DNA of 64,000 nucleotides from Adineta ricciae (lineage: Eukaryota > Rotifera > Eurotatoria > Adinetida > Adinetidae). This document shows, in pieces, positions 36,326 to 49,497 of this stretch (position 1 is its first letter; every line of letters begins with the position of its first letter). The translations under genes and the position numbers were made by a program. The notes below the pieces were generated by a model. That model searched no databases and had not been told where the DNA came from. It saw only the letters and a program-made list of their open reading frames with translations. The stretch spans positions 248,001 through 312,000 of the forward strand of contig CAJNOJ010000033.1 in NCBI GenBank assembly GCA_905250025.1, written 5' to 3'.

Positions 36326-37690
36326 CTGAAAAGTGAAGTAATTCATTGAATACCTGTTTTTTTACAATTAGAACATATCGAAACGAACGAGCGATGATAG
36401 ATATCTCAATCAAATGTATATGTGTACTATGTGCACATTTGGTGTTATGTGATTGGATAAGAAAATTCTTTAGACACAAGTCCATAATCCAAGCATTTTT
36501 CTACATAAATATTAGTGAAATATAGAACATAATTGTCTATTCAATTTATCGAATAAAATGTGAAAATGAAAACGAATCTCTAATTAACGACAACTATGGT
36601 GCTTGATTTTCATTGGTCGAAATTTTTTCGACTTAATAGAACAAGTAAAATGCAGCATTAACATTAATTGTTCTATCTTCGTCATAGACAGTTACATTAT
36701 ACTCGTTCATAATAATTAAAATCGTCTCTTCGTCATCGAGCAGTTGGTCACTGAACTATTCCATTGCCATTGTCTACATTCGCCGATTGTATATCAACAT
36801 TATTCTCGTATTCATCGTATAGCATTATCTCTGACGAAATTACTTGATCAATGACAATGTAATTCTTTTTCTTAGCTGTTCTTTTCGATTCTCAATCTGT
36901 CTTTTCGTCCGCTTGGAAATAAGTTTAAGTTTTGGAGACTGTAATAGATAGAAAACAGAATGCCAGATTTCGAGTTTTCTGTCGGTATGAACTTCCTGTG
37001 AAATTTTTCAGAAATCAGGAGTTTCTGTCGAATCAATAAGGTCGATTTATCCCTTTGAGTTGAAAAATAAGTTAGTTCTGATTAGTCATCTTGTTGACTG
37101 ACAACTAATACTATTTTTATGTAAGAGTGACAAGTTTTTTTTGAGACACTATCACTATATGCCAAATCCGTTAGAGAATAGATAGGTATTTCAGATGAAT
37201 TTCGACAGAATCTTTTCATGCTGTCCGGGAAAATACCTTTCCAGGTAATAAGTGTCTTTCTGTGAAAATTTCAAGACAAGTTTCATACAAATAGTACTAG
37301 TTCGAATGAAGTTCTTTTACTCTAAATTTTAAGTAAGCTTTTCTCTGTAGAGAACCAAGCGATTTTAGTGCTTTTTTATTCCAGTTAAACCTTCAAGTGA
37401 TAGGTTGAACTAGTTAAAATCAGATTATTTCACTAAACCATTTTAGTCCAGTTGTCTGGGTATATACTCTGTACACCATAAAACACGATGTCAGATGGTC
37501 GAACCCTCATGAGAGAACTGCGAAAATAACTATGATTTTCAGTGATGACAATCTATAGATGACGAGTTGGAATAGTAAGATTTATCTTACTTTGACACAA
37601 AAAACGAGGCATTTGTCTGAGAAAATCAAATCTATTGTTTTTTTTTAATAATCTCATTAGCGAATTTCTTTCTAGATTAATTTCCTTCTG
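36326..37690. other. Upstream region of VIP36 and ICE1-like genes
   Basis: 1.36 kb between divergent genes. It is AT-rich. A minus-strand open frame at 36748-36891 (about 47 codons, no ATG at its start) encodes a Lys-rich then acidic stretch but has no homologue I recognise. A TTTCTTTCTAG acceptor ends near 37676, 15 nt before the ICE1-like ATG. Confidence 0.5.
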
Positions 37691-40600
37691 ATGATGGACA
37701 TTAACAATGGTTGGTTCGAACCTCTGAATCATACTTTAACAGTAAGTAGAATGAACGACTTGGCTCTCAGATCAAGATTTGGACACTCTACATCTGTTAT
37801 ACGATCATATTCTAGCTCAATACTCAATCTACTACCATCAATAGCACCAATCCCCCATACGATCATGAAGGTATGCTGGTGGATGATTATTTTCTAGAAA
37901 TAATCGAGCTTTTCTTCTTTCAGCATTCCTAATATATAGGATTAATTGACTGAATATTAGGGAGGGTTTTTGCTGAAACAACGGAGAGAAAATGAATATT
38001 AATCGATTGTTTATTTTGTATTTTAGGATCCCCAGCAGCAAACGTTTGTAACAAAACATGATTTAGAACTACTACATAAGAAAATCATCGCGACTGAGTA
38101 GGTTATTCGTTGAGATATTGTTTTCAAGATACTATTGAATGCTTTTAGTTTAATTGTACAAAAATATCAAGACGCTAATCGAGCCCTATCGAGACTACAA
38201 GCGGAAAACGACAATCTTCGCCAACAAGTGGATCAAATAACAAAGTAAAGCGAGAAAAAAAAAGAATTTTATCTAAAATTTCTTTGGATTTTTCTTTTAG
38301 TGAATGTTGTATCTTCAGTAAACAAGTAACCGAGTGTACACAAGAATGTGATAGTTTAAAAGAGGTAAACGGTCAACTTGAATAATATGAGAAAAACTGT
38401 TTTGTTCTTTGTAGCAAATTTCGATATTGAATGGTGAAAAACGTGAAATGCAACAACAGTTACGTCTGTTGCAAGATGAAAATACCAATAATTATCATGA
38501 AATCATGGTTTTAGTAAGTTTTTAAACAACAGAATGTCTCTTCTAATAACATTCAAACTTCATTTAGAAACAATACGAGTCATTGAAAGGTATCAATGAT
38601 GATTTGACAAAAACTGTCGAACGGCAACAAAAACATCTAGCCAAATTACAACTCCAAGTGCAACGCAAATCACCGATTGTTTACAAGTATGATACATAAG
38701 ATAGATAGATTTAATCAATCATTCTTTAACTGTATATTCCTATTTAGACCAAACAAAGCCAGTAAAGAACCATCTGAAACCGGTACGTTTAGTTGCAAAT
38801 GAAAGGTTTCTATGAATTTAAAGAGTTATTTTTCATGTTTAGATATTGCTTTGGTGAATTCACAGAAAGCGGTTCGTGAGTTGAAGTTAGCACTTGAACG
38901 TCTAGTCAGTTTTATACAAATATCCAGTAAGGATTTGATCTGTTCGTATGAGCGATGTGTTTATTCTTCTTTTTACGTAGACATTGAAATCCCAACCGCT
39001 TTGAACATTCGCCCTGTACTCAAAGCTTATGATATTAGTGACGGTAAATTCAGAAGTTTAGGTTTGTCTTGATAGTTTTCATGTTTTCTGGTTTAGATTT
39101 TTTGGAAATCGAAGGTGAAATCTTCCGTAAACCGGTGAAGAAGAAACGCGTACGTATCATGCAAATCCTTTTCCATTTCACGCACGATCTGATTCTATTG
39201 TTTGTAGAAACCGGTTGTTACTCAAACGGTAGTTCAAGAAGAAGCAGATGGCGATGACGAAGACGATGCTGATGATTTCATTGAAGTAACTGACACGGTG
39301 CAAACTCCTGTTGTAAATACAAATGTTCCGGTGGAAAATACTGCTGAAGAAACACCATTGAAAACATCCGCTCGCTCGAAAAAGCAGCAAGAGAAGAAGG
39401 AAACAAAAAAGACTCGAACTTCACCGATAAAAACTCGTCGACAAACCGAATTATCCAAATCGGAGAATGCAACGACAAATCTTGCCGATATGGAAACTAG
39501 GCTGGAATTGGCTTTATCTCAACCCAATGAACCCGAACCTATCTCACCTATGCGATCGTTTTTCAGTGACGATGATGATATCGACAATAAAACAAGCGCG
39601 TCAGATAAACCACAACTATCAACACCTGTTTACAATCCACTTATCTCGAGATCGACAATTAACCCTCCAAAAACCAATTCGAGTATAACTATTATTCCTA
39701 AATCATCGAAACCAATTTCAAGCAACGTCTCATTTTTAAGCGACGATGATAATGAGGAACCACCACAACAGAGATTACCACCGATAGCAACATTTATTGC
39801 GCCCAAGTCAGCTAATGTTCCTATACGAGTTGATAGAATTACTCCAATGGAATCTGAATCAACAGAAAAATCAGCAAAATACACGTCGTTTCTTAGCGAA
39901 GAGGATGAAGATAATAAGTCATTGTCATCTGCTTCGACGCCGGTTACCATTCAACCATCACCATTTCTACGCCAAGAGAATATTTCGCCATTAAAAACCA
40001 ATGATGCAATTCCAGAAACTAACACTAACACAACGGAGAAATCGTTAGCATCAATGACTCCTATTCTTTCGAGTGATACTTCACAACAATCTTCATCGTC
40101 ACCTATGGAAGAAGATCCAGTTTTATCAATAATTCCTATGAAAACGATCAATCCGAATCATATTAAAATTGTTTTGCGGTTGCTAGATGTTTTAACACAA
40201 GTTCCACCACCTAAAAAACCATTACGATTGGTTCGCCGTCGTATTCAACGGAAAAAGGCCTCTCAATCGAAACCTATCGATGAGAATGTGACTACATCAA
40301 CTAGTGAACTTGCCAACTCATCACCACCAGTTCCAATCAACGCCACGACTGACAGCACAATGGAAGCTGATACGATTACGCCAACTGAAAAGCAAGCACA
40401 AGTGATTGAAGAAAAACTAGTGAATCAAGTTTCTTTACCAACCGAAAAACTACCAGAGTTCACGGAACACAGTCTGGATACAACAGCAGAAACTTCACAG
40501 CCAACAGTTGCAGAAATTTCGCCAGATGATCAAATCCGTATCACCACAGAAGAACGATTAGAATCAGTCGATACTCGACAAGAGATAATTCTTGAAACTG

Positions 40601-42478
40601 TAGAACAGCATGCACCTATCTCAGGTGAAAAGGAAGAACCAGCTATTATGCCAGTTGCTGACAAAGAGCCAGTGCGTAATATCAGAATGGATATTGTGCA
40701 AGAGAAGATAGTCGTGCCAAACAAACCTTCGATAGTATTGCCATCTCAGGAATCCAGGGTAAGAATCAATTGAGGAAAAAGATGCTTTTTGAAAATTTCT
40801 TTTTTATTTTATAGCCAATTATCGAAACAACACAATTCAAGCAACCATTGCCACCACCGCTTCTCATTCCTCCAGTTCCAAGTAATTATAAATATTCATT
40901 TTAATGTTTTTGAAATATCTCATTTCTTTCCTTTCGGCTTTTAGAAACTCTCGAACAAAATCGCCTCAAACCTCTTCAACTCTCTATTATCACCCGTCTT
41001 CTCAATGTACTCACCAATCTACCAGTCAAGCCTCTCACTCTCCCAACATCATTCCCGACTCGGAAACGCAAACGAAGAGTCTCTGTTAAGAAGCCGTCTG
41101 TTCCTCTTCCTCGGCCACCAACTAACCCAACATCTCATTCACCAGTTCGAATGCAAACTCGATCTTTAAACACCATTCGTTCATGTCTTGCACGCTGCAA
41201 TCAACCGGTAACGAATATTAGAAAACGTACAGCTACGTCAGCACTAGCTTCAACATCATCAGTGCCCTCAACTGCTCCTAAACGAATGAAATCGATGAAA
41301 ATCGAACAATCTGCAAATGAATATGATTCGATTACGAAGTTTCTCAATTCCTTGACCAAACAAATTCACGATGAAGTAGGTCAAATGATCGAACGGAAAT
41401 TACATGAGGACACTTCTCTATTCAATGATCATATCTATCGAATCATCAGTGAATTGATGATTAACAAATGTAGTATCATTTTACCACTAGTCAACCAACT
41501 TCATCCATACGAAGAATCAATTCAAGTATTATTAACTTTTATCAATAGTAAATCGACTACATTTCCAAAACACTTCATCGCAAAACTAAATCAAACATTT
41601 GAATACGACGTGAAACAACACCAATCCACAATTCACAAGCGCATTAAAACCCTCAAGTAAGCACAGTATCATTTGCTTTAGCGCCGTTAGTTGTTAGTTC
41701 TGAGAGTACAGATAAAATATCGCATAAATTCACGTCACTTTATGCGTAGTTCCTTTTAGTCGAAAACATACGATCATGTGCTTTACGGAGATAGCTGATT
41801 ATTGAGTGCAAATCGAAAACATAGCTATTTTTATTCTTGTCAAATGCATTCTATTTTTTAAATTTTAGTCGATTATTCTTTCTCAGTTGTTCAATATTTA
41901 CTTTATCATCATCAGGTGTGGCAATCTATGCCAGATTATTTGATATTGGTTACCATCTTCCTCATGCTGTACTAACTGATGCTTTATCATTCGTTTCAAA
42001 CGTATATTCATCGTTAATATCGGTTGATTGTCAAACAAATTCATCGAATGTTTTATTACATCAAGTCCTATTCGATATTTTCAAAGAAAGCAAAATTAAT
42101 GTCTCTCTAGAATATCTCGAAAATCTTCTCATTGGATATCATCGATATACACACGATCGCGAAGATTTGTTACGTTGCTTTGTGCTCATCTCTCGTTCTC
42201 AAACATGGCCATGGTGTGCAGGTGAATTATGCAAGAAGCTTCTGTTTCCATTGTTGACTCGAATCGACGCCCAGGATCGACAGCGAGAAACAATTTTAAT
42301 GATTTTACAATACGTTTTATATCTATACAAAGACAACGGAGAGTTTCAACGTGATCTGGCCTTTCATGATCAAACGAAACAATTGTTATTATCGTTAAAG
42401 ACAATGACAGATGATGAATGCAGTGTACGAGACAGAACTCTTTCCATTTTTCATACTTGTTGTCAAATAAACGAATAA
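37691..42478 (+). CDS. ICE1: ICE1-like Little Elongation Complex subunit
   Basis: A gene of roughly 1,300 residues. After a leader exon comes a coiled coil of about 150 residues (for example LSRLQAENDNLRQQVDQ, LNGEKREMQQQLRLLQDEN) resembling the N-terminal coiled coil of ICE1. The middle is long, disordered and Ser/Thr/Pro/Glu-rich, mostly in one exon (39219-40757), with three acidic FLSDDD-type motifs and two copies of an RLLxVLTxxP segment. The C-terminal helical domain includes GVAIYARLFDIGYHLPHA and SQTWPWCAGELCKKLLFPLL. These parallel ALCRVYTGICRQLGDFEKA and KWKWTYDNVLGKELWPLM of human ICE1. ICE1 scaffolds the complex that drives Pol II transcription of snRNA genes. The protein is shorter than human (about 2,270). 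ATG 37691 is supported by an acceptor 15 nt upstream; an ATG at 37864 is an alternative. Confidence 0.62.
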
Positions 42479-43039
42479 AAGCAAGAAAGATAAGGGAACA
42501 GATAAACTGTAACGATGAAATAGAACACTTGGCCTAGAAACCATAGTCTAGAGTTAATTTTAGGATTATTCTATGCCCTCAATGACATCGAACTCGCAAA
42601 TATCTTTCATCATGCTTATCATACGTGCAATTTAAAAATAGCTGCACAGGGTTCTTATCAAAATCGGTAGTCGTTCCATTAGTACTTTACTTTTCTGCAA
42701 AAAAAGGGGTGTGTCGAAAGGGGTAACAGCCCTTGTGATTCTATTGGATGTCAGCACGTATGTTCATTTTCTCATCTTATCTAAAAATTATTTATATAAA
42801 GAAAAGAGACCGTCACAGTAGACATTTATTTCTTTTACATCCAATTATCTTTCATTGCATTTCGTTTTGATTGTTATACAAATCGAAAGGTAAGAGTGTT
42901 CACCAATTGCTCTAAAGAATTAATGGTGCAAGTTTATATCGAAACCCTTTGCAATACAATACAATCAACGTCAAATACTCTCATATACCGCATATTTAAT
43001 CGTCAACGTCTTAAGATTAATCTTCATAATTGATTCATC
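42479..43039. other. Upstream region of the PatA-like gene
   Basis: 561 bp. It contains a TATA box (42793-42801). Probable 5'UTR sequence downstream is interrupted by a GTAAGAG donor at about 42890 and a TTAAG acceptor near 43016, giving a plausible 5'UTR intron. This would give a bacterial-type coding region standard eukaryotic promoter parts. Confidence 0.45.
42793..42801 (+). promoter_or_regulatory. TATA box, PatA-like gene
   Basis: TATATAAAG is a near-consensus TATA box, placing transcription start around 42825. The ATG is at 43040 with a possible 5'UTR intron between. Confidence 0.5.
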
Positions 43040-44778
<1,739 letters not shown>

Positions 44779-44990
44779 TACATTTCTGAAAGACTCAATG
44801 CACTGATTTCTTTGATTAATCTGTATAAACTTTTTTGTTTCCTCTTTAAAAATAAATTTCAAATGGATCACGTTATATGTTCTTTTTCTTCTTTCGTTTC
44901 TCCCATCAGTCCGTCATTAACGATAAAGAAAACAAACCGTTAAACTCCCCACAGATTGTTCATCTACTTAGCACTAGATATTCCGAAATA

Positions 44991-45497
44991 ATGAACCCAA
45001 ATCAACCGTTCACTTCTCAGACGAATGAAAATGGAATGTCACGATCACAGAGTTTCGGTTTGTATCCAATGCAGTGTGAAATTACTTTTACGTGTTTTTG
45101 TTTATGAAGATTTTTCGGCGTCTCAACAATCGATACAAATATCGAATGTTATTCAGTGTGACCCTGCCCGGTTAGCGAACTTTTTAGGACATTGTTCACA
45201 GGTGAATAACAAATCTAACCAGAAGTTAGAAACAATCTACGAAAATTTACCAGCGCCACAGCAAATTGTAAGATTAGAATTCATTCAGACAGTTTACATC
45301 TTTTCTTGTCTTTTATTTTCGATTCAGATGTCATCCAACTTCCAATGGGTAAGATATCACATAGAATTTTGTTCAAATTGGAAAGATTTTCTTGGCTCTA
45401 GAACCAAAGCAAAGAACAACAATTATTCGATAACAAGATCGCATCTATTCGTGGTTCAGTTAGTTCGTGGAGTAGGTTGCATCAGCTATTATTGTAA
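44991..45497 (+). CDS. Small hypothetical protein, four to five exons
   Basis: Splicing by eye gives a protein of about 113 residues from ATG 44991 to TAA 45495-45497. Introns are near 45059-45109, 45268-45327 and 45348-45401. The N-terminus is Ser/Gln/Asn-rich (MNPNQPFTSQTNENG). The middle is predicted helical (DPARLANFLGHCSQVNNKSN, QKLETIYENLP), and the end is SVSSWSRLHQLLL. The consistent GTAAG...AG introns argue that it is a real gene. The size and helical middle would fit a small subunit of a complex such as BLOC-1/BORC, but I do not recognise a family. It lies between the PatA-like gene and SSR3 on the same strand. Confidence 0.5.
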
Positions 45498-45964
45498 CTG
45501 TATACATCGTCTTCTTAAATTCTAGATTTATAATTCACATTTTACGACTGACGTTTTACTTTTTTTTTGTTTAACAAACTATATTGTGTGATGATAATTA
45601 TGAAATAAATATAACGAGGTGTACCATAGCGACATCTGTGAATGAAAATTGTTTGTTTTTTTCACTTTTCAAAGTACTCTGGATGATCTTAGTACAGAGT
45701 ATTGGCTAAATGCTTTTAAGTTAATCGGATGTCGGTACTTTTGTACATGTCGAAGAAAAGCTGGAGACTTGATCAATTTGCCTATGGCTAGACGTGGCTA
45801 TGTGGTGTGAGATACTTTCGCATGTTCTCTTCTCTTTTACTTTCGTTTTTCTCTCGTCTCTGTAAGATTCTCTCTTGATTGAGTTAACCAATTTTGATTA
45901 TTCGAAATGAGATCTATGAATAAAGTATCTTTCAGATTTTAGTTTTCAACTAACAAAGGGAATA
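45498..45964. other. Upstream region of SSR3
   Basis: 467 bp of AT-rich sequence with TC-rich runs near 45820-45870 and an acceptor-like TTTTAG about 25 nt before the SSR3 ATG. No coding or RNA feature is seen. Confidence 0.5.
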
Positions 45965-46672
45965 ATGTCGAATCAACGTTCAACAGCTCAAGATGAAGAT
46001 TTACTTCTTCAAAACTTCAGTCGAAACGTTACTACGAAATCGTACGCTTTATTCTTTGGTAATGCTGCTGTTGTTTCAGCCATTCCACTCTGTAAGTTTC
46101 CTATGCAGAACGTCTTCGTTCGACAAAACTCTTTGCTCTCTCAGGGCTCTTCTGGCGTATTCACCAAATGGATATTACATCTTACTTCATTCATTTCATC
46201 ATTGGCACTGCTATAAGCACTTATTTCCTCAATTTAGCTTATCAAAATATGAAATTTATCTTGAAGCATAAGTAAATAAGGGATTTTTATTTGGACGTTT
46301 CTCGAACATACGAAATTGACTTTCTAGAATCGCACAAAAACGGGAAGAAGCTGTCAATCGTGAAATATCGAAATTGTTTGCTAGTGACAAATCTGCAAAT
46401 AAAAAAGATAAAGATGAACGGTAATGACCGTTGATTTCGTCTTTTCGACTGGTGTTTATCATTTTTCATTTAGGGTTTTAACACGTAAAAATGAGGTCGC
46501 CGATTTCGAAGCAACAACCTTTTCAATCTTTTATAATAATTCTTTCTATCTTGTCTGTCTCATTGTTTTATCATTTTTCGTCTTCAAAAACTTTTCTCCA
46601 ACTGTTAACTATCTATTTTCCGTTGGTCTCTCCACCGCCATTGTTTTTCTTTTTTCAACTGGAGAGAAATAA
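45965..46672 (+). CDS. SSR3: Translocon-associated protein subunit gamma (TRAP-gamma)
   Basis: Four exons from ATG 45965 to TAA 46670-46672, about 180 residues as in human. The sequence follows SSR3 throughout: [69 protein letters not shown], and [19 protein letters not shown]. The last part, [16 protein letters not shown], is also conserved. It is a four-helix ER membrane subunit of the TRAP complex, which sits at the Sec61 translocon and helps insert certain secretory substrates. Introns are about 50-60 bp. Confidence 0.96.
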
Positions 46673-47213
46673 ATAGCAGTAGAATCGACAAGATATTCTG
46701 TTTATTGTTATTGTTCTTCATCGTTTCTCGGTTTACAAATCAATGTCATTTGTGCAATCATCTATCCTAAACTATTTTATTGTGTTTTCTTGTTCCATTC
46801 ATTCTTTATGTTAACTATCATCAGCAGTAGTTAAGACATGGTTAAAAGAATAAACGTAAAACAATTGCATGAGTACTCATAAAGTTCAACGAACATTGCC
46901 ATTCCACTAGGGTCAACTCAGTACGAATATGTAATTGATTTCTATTTCAAAGACATTTCGGCACAAATGCTAGATCTAATATTAATTAAAACAATAGATA
47001 GAAACAATATTTGCATACCTATTTCGAAACCTTGAGTATGGAAGAATAAGACTACGTGGCCATTGTATTTGTATTGAACTATTGTCTGCCTGTCAATCAA
47101 TATTTGTTGCCCTACGCAATTTCATTTTGAATATATAGGCCAGCTTTGAAAGGAGAAGAACGAAAGTTTTACTTAACAACCTAAACGGCAATCAAACGCT
47201 GAACTTGACCAAT
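46673..47213. other. Intergenic region upstream of Ly6 gene A
   Basis: 541 bp, AT-rich. AATAAA overlaps the SSR3 stop codon (46669-46674). No ORF or repeat of note is seen. Confidence 0.5.
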
Positions 47214-47680
47214 ATGAAAGTTAGTATCAGTACATTCTCTACCGCTGTACTTATGCTTGCGTTTCTCGTGTGTGGTAAGATTGAATTCGGATAAAAACAG
47301 ATCTTAATTGCGAAGATATCTTCTAAACTAGAGAATCAAGCTGCTTCATCATGTTATTCATGCAATGATTGTGGCACTAATTGGGATATATCAAAAGCTA
47401 GTGTCGTTTCAACATCAGGTCCTAATGATTATTGTCGAGTAAGTAGATGGACTCTTGTTCGCTTCATTTTGGACTTTTTCATATCGTCTAGAAAACCGTA
47501 ACAGGACCAATGGTGAGCAAAGACTATACATCGAGTTGTACATCTGCCAATCTTCTCGGTCATGGTATTTTCTGTTGTCAAACAGATTTGTGCAATTCAG
47601 CAAATCGACCATCAGCTACAATGCTTATATTTCAACTGACAACTGCTCTTCTCTGGATAGTATATCGTTATCTATTTTGA
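47214..47680 (+). CDS. Ly6/uPAR three-finger, probably GPI-anchored protein A
   Basis: Three exons give about 118 residues from ATG 47214 to TGA 47678-47680. A signal peptide (STAVLMLAFLVC) is followed by a mature domain starting CYSCNDC and closing with FCCQTDLCN, the CCxxDxCN signature of Ly6 proteins. In all about ten cysteines are spaced as in the family. The C-terminal hydrophobic tail (ATMLIFQLTTALLWIVYRYLF) follows a small-residue stretch suited to GPI attachment. Function is not predictable; Ly6 proteins act as surface ligands, receptor modulators or toxin-like folds. It sits 401 bp upstream of a second gene of the same type. Confidence 0.8.
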
Positions 47681-48081
47681 TGTCTTTGTGTTCGATTGTG
47701 ATGTGATATATATTCGAGCTTTAAATAAATCAGATAGTCTTATTATTCAGTTCATTATTGAAATGTAAGTTTCCAACATGGAAGTGTTATTCTTCCATTT
47801 TGAAAATATGATTACTGGGTTCACAAAGTTGTTTTCTTTTGATGAATTTCCAAGATAAAATGGAAAAGGCTTCTGTTTTTTCTTCATGCCATTCTCAATT
47901 TATGGCAGAAAACAATAATTTAAAAAGATAGCAATCTAAAATGAAAGCAGCGCAAAGAGAAAAAAACTTTCTGAACAGACTTCAAAATAGCTTGCAAAAA
48001 TTTGATTTTCTCTCAAGTTAAAAAGAAAAAAGCTTACGCACTGTTTGCAACCTCTTTTACTATTCTTGAACTGCATCCAAC
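47681..48081. other. Spacer between the two Ly6-type genes
   Basis: 401 bp, AT-rich, with AATAAA near 47723. It includes the 3'UTR of gene A and the promoter of gene B. No shared repeats with the flanking genes are visible by eye. Confidence 0.5.
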
Positions 48082-48594
48082 ATGAACACGATCTTGGCAT
48101 TTTGCATCTGTGTCGCTAGTAATATTTCTCTTTCGTGATTTTCAATGATCACTAAATATTGGTCTTTAGTTGCACTACCGGTATCAATTCACGGGCTTCA
48201 ATGTTATTCTTGTGACTTGTGTTCGGTACCATTCACCACGAACAATGCAACTATTGTTTCAGTTAATGTTACCGGTGCGTCATGTACTGTAAGATTAGTT
48301 CTATAGAAATCTATCGATTGCAAGATTTGCTAATGTCTGTCTTAGAAATATGTTTTTGCATCCTATGTCTCCAAAGGCTATGCGACTGACTGTGCTCAGG
48401 TGAACGTAAATGGAATCGGCACTTGGTGTTGTAAGATGTCCTGTAACTAACACGACACGAAACAAACTGTTGCTATTTTTCTAGGTTCTACTGACTTATG
48501 TAATGCTGGTCAATCCATTGGCTCGTTTGATTCAAAGAGAATCCTTGCAACATTTCTGGTTGCTATCGGTATCATGAAAATGATTCATTCTTAA
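48082..48594 (+). CDS. Ly6/uPAR three-finger, probably GPI-anchored protein B
   Basis: Four exons give about 117 residues from ATG 48082 to TAA 48592-48594. Signal peptide NTILAFCICVAIALPVSIHG, then CYSCDLC at the start of the mature domain and WCCSTDLCN at the end, with a C-terminal hydrophobic segment (ILATFLVAIGIMKMI). Two shared points with gene A suggest tandem duplication: an intron directly before the codon pair Lys-Thr/Lys-Tyr in mid-domain, and the motif VSKDY/VSKGY. Gene B has one more intron, splitting a Cys codon of the CC pair. Functions are unknown. Confidence 0.8.
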
Positions 48595-49002
48595 ATGTAA
48601 AAACAGAAAATTTTTTCCGCGCACTTTTCATCTGCTTGAGAAATTTATGCATAATCATTTTTTTGCGACTGCCCATACAGCTTTAACTACTAATTCAAGA
48701 AATAAATAAAAACGCATTTGTCATAGCTTTCCATAGAAACTCAATCGATATTCTCCAGGTACTTTGCTCATCGAAACAGCAATTTTACTTTCAATTTATT
48801 TAATTGTTGCACTTAAGAATATCTACTAGTAATAACACTTGCTTTTTATAACAAAAAGTGGAGATGATAGCTATATTTAAAATTATGACAATGGCCACCC
48901 ATACCTTTTTATATCAAACAAAAATACTTCGGAAGCTTCTTTATTTCAAAGAGAACACAAGTAGGTAGTATGATAATTTAAGATACAAGGAATATGAGGC
49001 AT
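48595..49002. other. Convergent intergenic region
   Basis: 408 bp between Ly6 gene B (+) and the CH-domain gene (-). AT-rich with AATAAATAAA near 48702. No further feature is seen. Confidence 0.55.
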
Positions 49003-49497
49003 CTATACGGTACGTTTCTCACAAGTTTTGCCCGTCAGTACTTCGTGATTTTTCAAACCATGATACAAAGTCAGGAGATAGGTAAATACACATTTTTTAT
49101 CCAATTGGCCATGTATAAGATCGCTACTATCCAATAACGGATAAACTTCAGCTTTTTCTCTAAAAAATCACAGACGATTCAAAAGAAAACAATATGAAAT
49201 TCTAAACTTACTCGGCAAGACGAAATGCTAAATCAAAATTCTTCTGTTTGCTATCGCTATTCAGCGCATTGAAATCGAATGCATCGGGAAAATAATGATG
49301 AATTATTGCACAGAAGGCCAAACCATCCGCAAAATCACTTGTAAAATTCCGGATTCTCACTGACTAAACAGAAAAACAGGAAATCGAATAATAATAAATC
49401 ATTTTTACACTACTTCATAATCCCGTGTCACATGTTGACACCATTTTAATAACCGTTCCTGCGCTTCTCGATACGACGGTCGTGAATTCGATGTCAT
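49003..49497 (-). CDS. Small single calponin-homology domain protein, smoothelin-like
   Basis: Three exons run from ATG 49497 to TAG 49003-49005, about 130 residues. Almost all is one CH domain: ERLLKWCQHVT, IRNFTSDFADGLAFCAIIHHYFPDAFDF, KQKNFDLAFRLAE, then YPLLDSSDLI and KKCVFTYLLTLYHGL. The pattern is closest to type-2 CH domains of smoothelin and smoothelin-like proteins, in which a single domain sits at the C-terminus. Here the long N-terminal part is absent. Single CH domains do not usually bind actin strongly by themselves; roles in cytoskeletal regulation are likely. An acceptor-like TTGTTGTAG abuts the ATG, arguing that the short form is real and not a fragment. Confidence 0.8.

Noticed and set aside
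36748-36891. 47-codon minus-strand frame, Lys-rich then acidic
   Set aside because: Too short, no ATG at its start, no homologue; kept only as a note in the intergenic entry.
37705-37730. tRNA B-box-like GGTTCGAACC
   Set aside because: No matching A box, acceptor stem or anticodon arm around it; it lies inside the first exon of the ICE1-like gene.
39630-39950. 106-codon minus-strand open frame with Ser/Leu-rich translation
   Set aside because: Antisense shadow of the disordered ICE1-like exon; composition mirrors its Asp/Ser codons.
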